Assembly: GCF_000346505.1 (NCBI RefSeq)
Contig: NZ_ANOH01000088.1
Coordinates: 1-38,205, forward strand
Length of the DNA stretch: 38,205 nt
Direction: 5' to 3'
From: Aporhodopirellula sallentina SM41
Lineage (GTDB): Bacteria > Planctomycetota > Planctomycetia > Pirellulales > Pirellulaceae
The notes under the pieces were generated by a model, which was not told the DNA's origin, searched no databases, and saw only the letters and a list, made by a program, of their open reading frames with translations. Made by a program: the position numbers and the translations under genes. Shown in pieces: positions 8,126-16,612 of the stretch; position 1 is the first letter of the stretch; each line of letters begins with the position of its first letter.

Positions 8126-10477
8126 ATGCGAATTCAGGACTTAAGAACGATACCGATGTGCCATTCCCGTGCGACCGGGCGGCTCGCATGCGCACTTGCG
8201 ATGATTGTCTGTTGGCACGGGGCAGCCACCGCGGTCGCGCAGTCGCAAATTGACTTTGGTGCCGACGTTTTGCCGATCTTGTCGGACGCGTGTTTTCATT
8301 GTCACGGACCTGATGAGAATACTCGCGAGGCGGGTCTTCGTTTGGACACGCAGGACGACTTGCTGTCGATGGTGTCGGCCGGTGATCCGGACGATAGCTA
8401 CTTGATCCAGCGGATCGTTGCGGAGGATCCCGATGAGCAGATGCCTCCCGCAGAAAGCCATCGCCAACTCAAGCCGGCCGAGAAACAAGTGCTGGTTGAT
8501 TGGGTGAAACAGGGGGCGAGTTGGTCAGGCCATTGGGCGTTTGAACCGATCGAAAAACCGGAACTTCCCTGCATCGATAGCGATTGGGGCAGGAACGCGA
8601 TCGACTCGTTCGTCCAATCCAAACTGAACGAGAGGTCGTTGACGCCGTCGCCCGAAGCGGATCCCCGAGTTTTGCTTCGCCGGGTTGCTTTGGATGTGAC
8701 CGGATTACCGCCGCGCGCCGACGTCGCGGAAGAGTTTTTGACAGCCGCCGAAGATGACCTCGACGCGGCTTACGAAACGTTGGTGGATACGCTGCTCGCG
8801 TCGCCCGACTACGGCGAACGGATGGCTTCGGTGTGGATGGAGGTGGCTCGGTTCTCTGAAAGTGATGGGTATCAGCTCGACCAAGTCCGCACACAATACC
8901 CGTGGCGCGACTGGGTAATTCGGGCGTTCAACGACAACATGCCCTACGACCAATTTGTGTTAGAACAAACCGCCGGCGATCTGCTGCCCAACGCAACCGA
9001 GCAGCAAAAAATCGCGACAGGGTTCAACCGCAATCACGTGCTCAACGGTGAAGGTGGTGTGGATCCGAATGAGACTCGGATCGAAGTCGTTGCCGACCGA
9101 ACCGAAACAACCGCGACGGCATTCTTGGGACTGACGATCGGTTGTTGCCGCTGTCACGATCACAAGTTTGATCCGCTGAGCCAAGAAGATTACTTCCGTT
9201 TTTTTGCGTACTTCAACAACGTCGATGAATCAGGCAGAGCCGGCCACGATGCCAAACCGTTCTTGGAACTCGAGGTGTCTCCGGAGGATCGCCAACAAGC
9301 CGAGCGATACCAAGCCAACACAAAGCACCACCTCATTCGATTTCCCAAAGGCAACAAAATCCGAGTCGCGGTCCTGAAGGATCGCTTAGGCGAGCCACGC
9401 AAGACATTCATCTTGAATCGCGGTGTTTGGGACCAACCGACGCGTGAGGTCACGCCCGCGCCGCCGGCGTCGCTGCCCTCACCGGAAGGCCTGCCGCCCA
9501 ATCGTTTGGGGCTGGCCGAGTGGATGATTGACGACAGTAATCCGTTGACCGCTCGCGTGGCAGTGAACCGTTACTGGGAACTGTTCTTCGGTCGCGGCAT
9601 CGTCACGACGCAAGAAGACTTTGGTGTGCAGAGTGCCCGGCCGAGCCATCCGCGATTGTTGGATTGGTTGGCTGCCGACTTTCGTGAACATGAATGGAAC
9701 GTCAAACGCCTGATCAAACAAATCGTCACGTCATCAACCTATCGTCAGTCTTCCGCGTGTGATGAGGAAGCTCGCAAGACAGATCCTGACAACGTTTGGC
9801 TGGCCCGCGGTGCTCGTTTTCGTCAGCCTTCATGGATGCTGCGGGATCAAGCCCTGGCAGTCTCGGGTTTGCTGAATCCCGAGATGTTTGGGCCTTCGGT
9901 GCGTCCCTATCAACCCGAGAACATTTGGTTCACTCCAACGGCTGGCAAGATCCGCTACGAGGCTGATGCCGGTGACAAACTGTATCGAAAGAGCCTGTAC
10001 ACGTTTTGGCGACGCACGACGGGGCCCGCGAACATGTTTGACGCCAGTCCACGACGGGTTTGCGAAGTCAAAGTGAGGCGAACCAATACACCGCTGCACG
10101 CGTTGGTGACGCTCAACGACGTTACCTTTGTGGAAGCCGCGCGGGTGTTGGCCGGGAAGATGTTGGCCGGTGAATTGCCGGGTTCGCAGGAGTGGATTGG
10201 CGGAGACGAATCAGGTGATTCGGAGAGGATTGCCGAAGCGTTGAACGCGGTGTCACAGCGTGTGTTGTTGCGAGACCTGAAAAAATCCGAACACAAAATG
10301 CTCAGTACTTTCGTCACCGAAACGATCGAGCACTATAAGACACATCCCGAGCAAGCCGAGCAGTTGCTTCGCTTCGGAGAGACTCCTGCGGGCGACCACA
10401 ACGCGGCTCTTCACGCTGCTCTGACCAACGCCGTGTTGCTGGTCATGAACACCGATGAATCGCTCAGTCACTTTTGA
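8126..10477 (+). CDS. Planctomycete cytochrome C / PSD1 domain protein (DUF1549-DUF1553)
   Basis: A 783-residue secreted protein with the domain chain typical of planctomycetes. A signal peptide ends near ATAVAQ (about residue 39). It is followed by a PSCyt1 heme-binding domain with CFHCHGP and a distal MPPAES methionine. Next is PSCyt2 (DUF1549, about 150-365), with SESDGYQLDQVR and a CCRCHDHKFDP motif that may also bind heme. PSD1 (DUF1553) starts at about 450 with RLGLAEWMIDD and NRYWELFFGRG. The function of this family is not established. It almost always sits beside a DUF1501 gene, as it does here. The gene starts 18 bases after the FecR-like stop, so it probably belongs to the sigma/FecR operon. 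An ATG at 8156 is an alternative start with a more compact signal peptide. The spacer between DUF1549 and DUF1553 looks short. Confidence 0.95.
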   Translation: MRIQDLRTIPMCHSRATGRLACALAMIVCWHGAATAVAQSQIDFGADVLPILSDACFHCHGPDENTREAGLRLDTQDDLLSMVSAGDPDDSYLIQRIVAEDPDEQMPPAESHRQLKPAEKQVLVDWVKQGASWSGHWAFEPIEKPELPCIDSDWGRNAIDSFVQSKLNERSLTPSPEADPRVLLRRVALDVTGLPPRADVAEEFLTAAEDDLDAAYETLVDTLLASPDYGERMASVWMEVARFSESDGYQLDQVRTQYPWRDWVIRAFNDNMPYDQFVLEQTAGDLLPNATEQQKIATGFNRNHVLNGEGGVDPNETRIEVVADRTETTATAFLGLTIGCCRCHDHKFDPLSQEDYFRFFAYFNNVDESGRAGHDAKPFLELEVSPEDRQQAERYQANTKHHLIRFPKGNKIRVAVLKDRLGEPRKTFILNRGVWDQPTREVTPAPPASLPSPEGLPPNRLGLAEWMIDDSNPLTARVAVNRYWELFFGRGIVTTQEDFGVQSARPSHPRLLDWLAADFREHEWNVKRLIKQIVTSSTYRQSSACDEEARKTDPDNVWLARGARFRQPSWMLRDQALAVSGLLNPEMFGPSVRPYQPENIWFTPTAGKIRYEADAGDKLYRKSLYTFWRRTTGPANMFDASPRRVCEVKVRRTNTPLHALVTLNDVTFVEAARVLAGKMLAGELPGSQEWIGGDESGDSERIAEALNAVSQRVLLRDLKKSEHKMLSTFVTETIEHYKTHPEQAEQLLRFGETPAGDHNAALHAALTNAVLLVMNTDESLSHF

Positions 10478-10496
10478 CGATATTTTTGCGTAACAT

Positions 10497-10578
10497 CACG
10501 TAGCCGAGGCTCTCCGAGACTCAGGCCTATCGATTTGAACGAATTGTTGTCTGAGTCTCGGAGAGACTCGGCTACGTG
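10497..10578. repeat. Palindromic interspersed repeat, type B, full copy
   Basis: Arms 10497-10524 and 10551-10578 are 28 bases each and complementary with one mismatch, around a 26-base loop. The sequence core is GTAGCCGAG-CTCTCCGAGACTC. It lies between the PSD1 gene (stop at 10475-10477) and the DUF1501 gene (ATG 10612), two genes that normally work as a pair. It could attenuate or stabilise the downstream transcript. A single arm of the same repeat is at 5687-5714. Confidence 0.85.
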
Positions 10579-10611
10579 CTTTGACAACTCAATCGCACTT
10601 TCGAATAAACC

Positions 10612-12045
10612 ATGTCAAACAAACCAACGGCTCACCCATTGCATCTCTCGCGGCGGCACTTTCTTGGCGCGACACAGCTCGGTATCGGTGCGGCGGCGTT
10701 GGCACGGTTGGGGATGAGCGGATCTGCGTTCGCGGATGGCTTGTCTGGTGGCAGCCATTTTCCCGCCAAGGCGAAACGCATTATTCACCTGACGATGTCC
10801 GGCGCACCGTCGCAGATCGAAACGTTTGACTACAAACCGCAACTCGAACGTTTCAACGGAACTGAGCTTCCCGACTCGATCCGCATGGGTCAACGCGTCA
10901 CCGGGATGACCGCGAATCAAAAGCAGATCGTCCATGGCAGTCTGCACAAGTTTAAACCGTACGGTCAGTCCGGCGTGATGCTGAGCGAGCATTTGCCGCA
11001 CACGGGATCGATCATCGATGATCTTTGTTTGGTCAAGTCAATGTCGACCGATCAAATCAATCATGCCCCGGCGATGACGTTCATGTTGACCGGTCACCAA
11101 ATCCCAGGGCGTCCTAGCATGGGAGCTTGGTTGACGTATGGGCTCGGCAGCATGAACGAGGATCTGCCCGGTTTTGTTGTGTTGGCGTCGAAGGTCGATA
11201 ATGCAGATGGGCAACCGCTCTATGATTACTACTGGGGGCCTGGCTTTTTGCCGAGCAAGCATCAAGGCGTGATGCTGCGGTCCGAGAAAGACGCGGTGTT
11301 GTACTTGAACAATCCTCCCGGGATCCCGCGTGACGTGCGGCGGGGCATGTTGGATCGGCTGAAGGAGATGAACGCGATCCAGTACGACGCGTTTGGTGAT
11401 CCGGAGATCCAGACGCGAATCGCTCAATACGAATTGGCGTATCGCATGCAGCAGTCGGTTCCCGAACTCACCGATCTGTCAGAGGAAGCCGAAGAGACGT
11501 TTGATCTGTACGGTCCGGATTCGAAAAAGCCGGGAAGTTTCGCGGCCAACTGTTTGCTCGCCCGTCGCCTCGCTGAACGTGGTGTGCGACACATTCAATT
11601 GTTCCATCCCGGTTGGGATCACCATAGTTCGATCGATTCCAAACTGAAGGAATACTGCCGAGCAACCGATCAGGCCAGCGCGGCTCTGGTCAAGGATCTC
11701 AAACGCCGGGGCATGTTGGATGATACGTTGGTGATTTGGGGTGGTGAGTTCGGGCGAAGTCCCGTGATTCAAGGCGAGATTGGCAAACCGAACGCAGGCC
11801 GCGACCATCATCCTCGATGTTTCAGCATGTGGATGGCGGGCGGTGGAGTGAAGCCGGGAGTGTACGGCGAGACAGACGACTTCTCATTCAACGTCACCTC
11901 CGATCGCATCCACATTCATGACTTGCAGGCCACGGTGCTGCACCTGATGGGCATCGACCACGAGCGTCTGACTTTCCGTCATCAAGGTCGCGCGTTTCGG
12001 CTGACAGATGTCCACGGCGAAGTGGCTCACAAGATTCTTGCATAG
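10612..12045 (+). CDS. DUF1501 protein, Tat-exported
   Basis: A 477-residue member of DUF1501, a family with an alkaline-phosphatase/sulfatase-like fold whose activity is not established. A twin-arginine signal (SRRHFLGATQLGIG, residues 14-27) followed by a hydrophobic stretch and SAFA predicts export in folded form. Conserved features include HLTMSGAPSQIETFDYKP near the N-terminus, the GRPSMGAWLTYGLG segment, LFHPGWDHH, and near the C-terminus WGGEFGRSP and GRDHHPRCFSMWMAGGG, which carry likely metal ligands. It is paired with the upstream PSD1 gene, as is usual in planctomycetes, but a 28-bp-arm palindrome separates the two. This suggests possible independent expression. Confidence 0.93.
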   Translation: MSNKPTAHPLHLSRRHFLGATQLGIGAAALARLGMSGSAFADGLSGGSHFPAKAKRIIHLTMSGAPSQIETFDYKPQLERFNGTELPDSIRMGQRVTGMTANQKQIVHGSLHKFKPYGQSGVMLSEHLPHTGSIIDDLCLVKSMSTDQINHAPAMTFMLTGHQIPGRPSMGAWLTYGLGSMNEDLPGFVVLASKVDNADGQPLYDYYWGPGFLPSKHQGVMLRSEKDAVLYLNNPPGIPRDVRRGMLDRLKEMNAIQYDAFGDPEIQTRIAQYELAYRMQQSVPELTDLSEEAEETFDLYGPDSKKPGSFAANCLLARRLAERGVRHIQLFHPGWDHHSSIDSKLKEYCRATDQASAALVKDLKRRGMLDDTLVIWGGEFGRSPVIQGEIGKPNAGRDHHPRCFSMWMAGGGVKPGVYGETDDFSFNVTSDRIHIHDLQATVLHLMGIDHERLTFRHQGRAFRLTDVHGEVAHKILA

Positions 12046-12320
12046 AACCGATCTAGACAATCTGGCAAATCAGTCGACGGGGATTAGCTCTGGTATTCTC
12101 GTGTTCACCGCGGCCAGCGGCAATCGGCTGATAAGGTTCCGATAGGTACTTCCCTTCGCAGCCTCGCATCGCTTCAGTGTGTAAACAAAGCGCGAAAGCG
12201 GTTCGCTATACTGCCGGGTTTGGAAAGCGATCGGGCGCTCACGAGGCCGGTTTGAGAACACTTAGTTCCAGCAACCTCGTTGGCATTCGTCCCCATCGTC
12301 CAACCGACAAGGATGACGAA

Positions 12321-13258
12321 ATGCCTGAAGGTTCTTTCGTGAAGCGTAGCCGCATCGCTGTTGTTGGATCCGCGAATGTGGATTTGACGTTTCGCACTCC
12401 CCGATTGCCTGTGCCGGGTGAAACCTTGGCAGGTCGTTCGCTGCATCAGGGCATGGGAGGAAAAGGTGCCAACCAAGCTGTTGTGGCGGCGCGTCTCGGC
12501 GCGGAGGTTGCGTTCATTGCCAAGGTGGGCGACGACGGGTCTGGCCAGCAGGCATTGGACGCCTACACCGCCGACGGAATCGACGTGTCGCATGTTGAAC
12601 GAGAATTCGATTGCCCGACGGGAACGGCCGCGATCATGGTCGACGACGACGCGGATAACTGCATCATTGTCGTCGCCGGTGCCAACGCGAAATTGACGGC
12701 GGGCGACGTTCAGTCGGCACGGTCCGTGATCGAACGAGCGGATGCGGTGTTGTGCCAATTGGAAACACCCGTCGAGGCGGCAATCGAAGCGTTCCGCATT
12801 GCTCGCGCCGCTGGAGTGCGAACCGTTTTGACACCGGCGCCCGCCGAGTTGGTGACGGACGAACTGCTATCGTTGTGCGATGTTTGTGTTCCCAACAGAC
12901 CGAGATCGCAGAGATGGTCGGTCGACCGGTGGAGGCCGACGAGGACGCTGTGTCGGCGGCGGAGTTGCTTCGCGAACGCGGAGTCAAGCAAGTCGCGTTG
13001 ACATTGGGCGGTGACGGTGTGTTGGTGATCGATGACTCAGGGTTGCAACCGATTGCTCCGCAGAAGGTCGACGCCGTGGACACCACCGGTGCTGGCGATT
13101 CGTTCACGGGAGCGTTGGCGGTTTCGCTGAGTGAAGGTTTGAGCTTAGTCGAAGCAGCCAACAACGCTTCGATCGTGGCCGCGATCTCAGTCACTCGGAT
13201 GGGAACGCAAACCTCGTTTCCCACTCAACAGGAAGTCCGACAATGGTTGGCAAAATAA
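12321..13258 (+). pseudogene. rbsK: Ribokinase-like (PfkB family) gene broken by a one-base frameshift
   Basis: An ATP-dependent sugar kinase that would phosphorylate ribose. The first part reads GSANVDLTFR, then GMGGKGANQAVVAARLG (residues about 50-66), and continues to CDVCVPN. The reading frame then changes at about 12896: the last good codon is AAC (12894-12896), and the next frame gives QTEIAEMVGRPVE, sharing base 12896. One base is missing. The second part contains the ATP/anion-hole motif DTTGAGDSFTGAL and runs to the stop at 13258. The break falls within the conserved NxxE motif. The joined protein (about 312 residues) has the usual ribokinase length. The ATG at 12321 follows AAGGA; open frame upstream of it lacks family similarity. 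A sequencing error, a recent pseudogene or, less likely, frameshifting would each explain it. Confidence 0.85.
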
Positions 13259-13476
13259 AGCAGATCAGGAGTTTCGCCTTCCCAATGATTCTTTGTGGTT
13301 CGCTTAACATTGCCTCAATCGCAACGGACGCGCCATCAATCGTGCCCGCGTTGGATCCGGTCGATGGCATCCAACATCCAATCGGAAACGGGTACACTCA
13401 TCTCGAAGACCACCAAACGCTTTGGTCACTGGTTGAACGCATCTTGAACTGCACTGAGAAAGTAAGCTCATCATGA
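13243..13476 (+). CDS. Possible small ORF bridging ribokinase and DUF1593 genes
   Basis: A 77-codon open frame. Its start overlaps the ribokinase 3' end by 16 bases and its TGA stop overlaps the ATG of the next gene (ATGA). The overlaps suggest a coupled operon gene, but the product matches no family I recognise. It has a weakly hydrophobic stretch ([17 protein letters not shown]) near the start. It could equally be a chance frame across an intergenic region of about 210 bases. Confidence 0.3.
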   Translation: MVGKIKQIRSFAFPMILCGSLNIASIATDAPSIVPALDPVDGIQHPIGNGYTHLEDHQTLWSLVERILNCTEKVSSS

Positions 13477-14900
13477 ACCGAATGACTCGTTTGTTTCTGC
13501 TCCTAGTGATCGGCTGGGCGATTTGCCTGCAAGCATCGGCCGAGAAACCGCGGCTGTTTGTGCTCACCGACATCGGAAACGAACCCGACGATGCCATGTC
13601 GATGGTCCGTTTGTTGGTGTACGCGAATCAGATCGACATCGAGGGGTTGGCGGCGACGACTTCGGTTCACCAACAACACCGCGTGGGGCCGGATCAAATT
13701 CGCCAGATCGTGAAGGCGTACGGTGAAGTTCGTGATAATTTGGAAAAGCATGAAGCCGGGTTTCCGACCGCAGAGGTCTTGCTGGATCGTGTGAGCGAGG
13801 GCTTGCCAAAATATGGGATGCAAGGTGTCGGCGAAGGCAACGACTCACCCGCATCGGACGCACTGATCGATGCCGTCGACAGTGACGATCCGCGTCCGAT
13901 TTGGGTCACCGCGTGGGGTGGGCCCAGTGTTCTCGCTCAGTCGCTTTGGAAAGTTCGCGAATCGCGTTCGAAGGAAGAACTCGACAAGTTTGTTTCCAAG
14001 CTTCGCGTCTACGCGATTTCGGACCAAGACGATTCGGGACCGTGGATGCGAGCCAATTTTCCGGATCTGTTCTACGTCGTCAGTCCTGGTTTCCATTCCG
14101 GCGGGGCTTATCACCATGCAACCTGGAGCGGTATCAGCGGTGATTACTTTCACGCGAGATGCGACGGGGCCGACTTCTCATTGGTGACCAATGAATGGTT
14201 GGATAGAAACGTTCGCCGCAAAGGGCCGCTGGGCAAACTGTACCCTCGCTGGGAATACCTGATGGAAGGTGACACACCATCGTATTTGAACCTCATTCGC
14301 AACGGTCTGAGTGATCCGGAACATCCCGATTGGGGAGGATGGGGCGGTCGCTATGAACTCTACCAACCGCGGTATCGCAGGTGGTTCTTGCAGGAAGAGA
14401 CGCGACCGGTTTGGACAGATGCGGAAGACGAAGTCGTGGGTGTCGACGGACGTTGGCATGACTCCAATCACGCGACCATTTGGCGATGGCGGGAAGCCTA
14501 TCAGAACGATTTTGCCGCACGAATGGACTGGACGATGCGTTCGGTCGAGGACGCCAACCATCCGCCGGTTGTGAAGCTGAATCACGCCGATCGCATCACC
14601 GCGAAAATGGGTGATCTGATCGAATTGGATGCATCACCGTCCACCGATCCCGACGGTGACGCGTTGTCGTTTAAATGGTTCTACTACGCGGAAGCCGGAA
14701 CGTTTTTGTGTGCCCGCAGCACCACCGGTCAACCCGTATCCATTGATGCGTTCGATCAAGCAAAAGCAAGCTTCCGTGTGCCGATTCACGGCGTAATGCC
14801 GCCCGGCACTGGAACCATGCATGTGATTGTCGCGGTGACCGACCACGGATCACCAAGACTCACGCGCTATCACCGAGTCATTGTGAATGTGGTGAAGTAA
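13473..14900 (+). CDS. Secreted DUF1593 protein, nucleoside-hydrolase-like
   Basis: A 475-residue protein with a signal peptide (residues 1-23, cleavage after QASA). The mature N-terminus has [20 protein letters not shown], where Asp33, Asp39 and Asp40 resemble the calcium-binding aspartates of inosine/uridine-type nucleoside hydrolases. The DUF1593 core spans about 25-330. The C-terminal part (about 360-475) is an Ig/PKD-like beta domain ([20 protein letters not shown]), which in this family often follows the catalytic domain. The gene lies directly downstream of the ribokinase gene. Release of a pentose outside the cytoplasm followed by its phosphorylation inside would form a sensible route, but this is inference. 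The substrate is unknown; family members have been linked to polysaccharide binding. Confidence 0.88.
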   Translation: MNRMTRLFLLLVIGWAICLQASAEKPRLFVLTDIGNEPDDAMSMVRLLVYANQIDIEGLAATTSVHQQHRVGPDQIRQIVKAYGEVRDNLEKHEAGFPTAEVLLDRVSEGLPKYGMQGVGEGNDSPASDALIDAVDSDDPRPIWVTAWGGPSVLAQSLWKVRESRSKEELDKFVSKLRVYAISDQDDSGPWMRANFPDLFYVVSPGFHSGGAYHHATWSGISGDYFHARCDGADFSLVTNEWLDRNVRRKGPLGKLYPRWEYLMEGDTPSYLNLIRNGLSDPEHPDWGGWGGRYELYQPRYRRWFLQEETRPVWTDAEDEVVGVDGRWHDSNHATIWRWREAYQNDFAARMDWTMRSVEDANHPPVVKLNHADRITAKMGDLIELDASPSTDPDGDALSFKWFYYAEAGTFLCARSTTGQPVSIDAFDQAKASFRVPIHGVMPPGTGTMHVIVAVTDHGSPRLTRYHRVIVNVVK

Positions 14901-14935
14901 TGCGTTTTGTCGTGGAAACCGGTTTTAAACGTCGC

Positions 14936-15316
14936 TCACATCCTGGTGAGAATCGTCCAAAGAGCGGCAACAACAAACCCGGCAGCAAGCCACAGCGTTG
15001 TCACTCCTTGTTTCCATCGACCGCCAAGAAACTCTTTCGCCGCATTCATACATACCAATGCGAAACCGATAAGAGCCCCAGGCAAGACCGATGCCCAAAC
15101 GAGGTACTGGGCATCGTAGCCGATTCGTGCGTCTCTGATGACGTTCGGTACGACCAATGACGCGTACGCGAACGTCACAAATGCGGCGAAAGCAAGTAAC
15201 GTTGCGGGGATCAATCCGAACCGGAAACTGGTCGGTGAGGCATCGACGATCGGGCATCGTTTCGCCGCACGAACGTAGGATGGCGTGTAGGGATTGATCT
15301 TGTATCGGTCGGACAC
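14936..15316 (-). CDS. Small membrane protein of unknown function
   Basis: A 126-residue protein with three likely transmembrane helices (FGLIPATLLAFAAFVTFAYAS; LVWASVLPGALIGFALVCM; VTTLWLAAGFVVAALWTIL) and a hydrophilic N-terminus (VSDRYKINPYTP). No family is recognised. The GTG start at 15316 was chosen because it is preceded by AGGAG seven bases upstream (complement of 15324-15328). A TATAAT-like promoter element also lies just upstream, inside the longer open frame that begins with TTG at 15358. The gene is convergent with the DUF1593 gene, 35 bases from its stop. Confidence 0.75.
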   Translation of the reverse strand: MSDRYKINPYTPSYVRAAKRCPIVDASPTSFRFGLIPATLLAFAAFVTFAYASLVVPNVIRDARIGYDAQYLVWASVLPGALIGFALVCMNAAKEFLGGRWKQGVTTLWLAAGFVVAALWTILTRM

Positions 15317-15346
15317 GTCGCTTCTCCTAGGTTCTTGGCTCACGTG

Positions 15347-15352
15347 ATTATA
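15347..15352 (-). promoter_or_regulatory. Possible -10 element (TATAAT) for the minus-strand membrane gene
   Basis: The minus strand reads TATAAT at 15352-15347, 31 bases upstream of the GTG start at 15316. That places transcription start near 15340. No good -35 hexamer is found at 16-18 bases further upstream, so the call rests on the perfect -10 and its position. Confidence 0.35.
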
Positions 15353-15406
15353 TGCCAAATTGATCCCGCTGGCTTTCGTTTGCCATCCGCGTCAGTGGAA
15401 GCAATG

Positions 15407-16612
15407 ATGGGGCTCGCTAGATTGAAGTTTCCTCTCCGTGTGTGCCGAATGCTTTTCGCTTTCAAACATATCCGCTTGCTTTTCCTCTCAGCCGTTTGCT
15501 GCGGTGGTGCATTTGTCTCCGCTCAGGAGCCTACGACCATCGCAGATCAGGAGGCAGTTCAGAAGCCAACGTCGCCTAGCGTGGGATTGCCTCTTTCTTC
15601 GAAAGATCCCACTGACCTCCGTGAAAAGGACATCGCCGAATTCATTGGTCCGACGGTCAAGGGACGCATCACGCAACGATTTGAAATGTACTGCCCGCGT
15701 TCGGACGAGGATTTGCGTCGGTTGAAAGAGATGGGATTCACACAGGTGATCCTCGACCGCGTCAAACTCCACTCTGCGGCAACCGAGATTGGGTTGAAGG
15801 TCGTGCTGGGCAATTGGTGGTCGGAGGATACGGATCCTGAAGAGATCGATCGAGGGCTACGATGGGCACGCGCCGTGGAACCTGTTTCGTTGATCGGTTT
15901 CAGCATCCAGGACGAACCCGAACGCAACGCTCCAACGACGCACTTTCAGTTTTATATCGATATGTATGAGCGTCTGTTGCCGCTCTTTCGGCACGAGCAT
16001 CCCCACACCCGAATCGAGATTTCGCATTGGGGGCCAATGGCGTCGCTGACCGACGAGCAACTTCGCTACTACTCACTGCTCTATCGTGCCGCGGATGTCA
16101 TGCGAATCATGCCGTATCCTGACATCCACGAAGCACCACTCGACGACGTTTACTTCATCATGCAGCGGAGTCGAAAAGTGATGCGTATCGCCGGTCGCGA
16201 GCTTCCGCTCGTTGTCATTTTACAAACGTGGGTTCATCCGCCCAAAAACAAGCTGCCCGAAATCGGTGAATTGCGAGTCATGGCCTACCAAGCCATGTTG
16301 AGCGGCGCTGAAACGCTGTCGTTCTACAACTACGATACGGACGTCTGGGACCGGTCTGCGGGTTTCCATGAGCAGTTCGGTGAACTCATGAAAGAGTTGA
16401 CGGGTTTGAGTGAGCGATACCGAGAACATGAGATCGCGACCTCTATCAACGCTCAGGGCATCTTAACCTCGACGCTGCGTTCACCAGACGGAGAGATCTC
16501 CAAAATTGAAATCAACGCTCGGCGTCAAAGTGTGAAAGGCTTTTCGCCGCTGGAAGTTCGACATGAGGAGCTGCGTTCGCATGCCCGACTTCATTCGACA
16601 CCGTCTCGCTGA
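15407..16612 (+). CDS. Secreted protein with glycoside-hydrolase-like barrel features, unknown function
   Basis: About 401 residues with a signal peptide (hydrophobic core RLLFLSAVCCGGAFVSA, then QEP). The mature protein alternates strands and helices as in TIM-barrel glycoside hydrolases: FTQVILDRVK, KVVLGNWWSEDTDPEEIDRGLRW, then SLIGFSIQDEPERN, HTRIEISHWGP, DVMRIMPYPD, PLVVILQTWV and ETLSFYNYD. The acidic QDEP and the ISHWGP and FYNYD strand ends resemble substrate-site positions, but I cannot assign a family. The start is uncertain: ATG 15407 has GGAAG five bases upstream, while ATG 15449 gives a more compact signal peptide. The 3' end overlaps the convergent kinase gene by 22 bases. Confidence 0.75.
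   Translation: MGLARLKFPLRVCRMLFAFKHIRLLFLSAVCCGGAFVSAQEPTTIADQEAVQKPTSPSVGLPLSSKDPTDLREKDIAEFIGPTVKGRITQRFEMYCPRSDEDLRRLKEMGFTQVILDRVKLHSAATEIGLKVVLGNWWSEDTDPEEIDRGLRWARAVEPVSLIGFSIQDEPERNAPTTHFQFYIDMYERLLPLFRHEHPHTRIEISHWGPMASLTDEQLRYYSLLYRAADVMRIMPYPDIHEAPLDDVYFIMQRSRKVMRIAGRELPLVVILQTWVHPPKNKLPEIGELRVMAYQAMLSGAETLSFYNYDTDVWDRSAGFHEQFGELMKELTGLSERYREHEIATSINAQGILTSTLRSPDGEISKIEINARRQSVKGFSPLEVRHEELRSHARLHSTPSR

Noticed and set aside
12890-12905. Programmed -1 frameshifting in ribokinase
   Set aside because: No X-XXY-YYZ slippery heptamer or obvious downstream structure is visible; a sequence error or pseudogene is simpler.
13304-13863. Minus-strand frames opposite the DUF1593 gene
   Set aside because: Antisense shadows of a gene with a clear signal peptide and conserved motifs.
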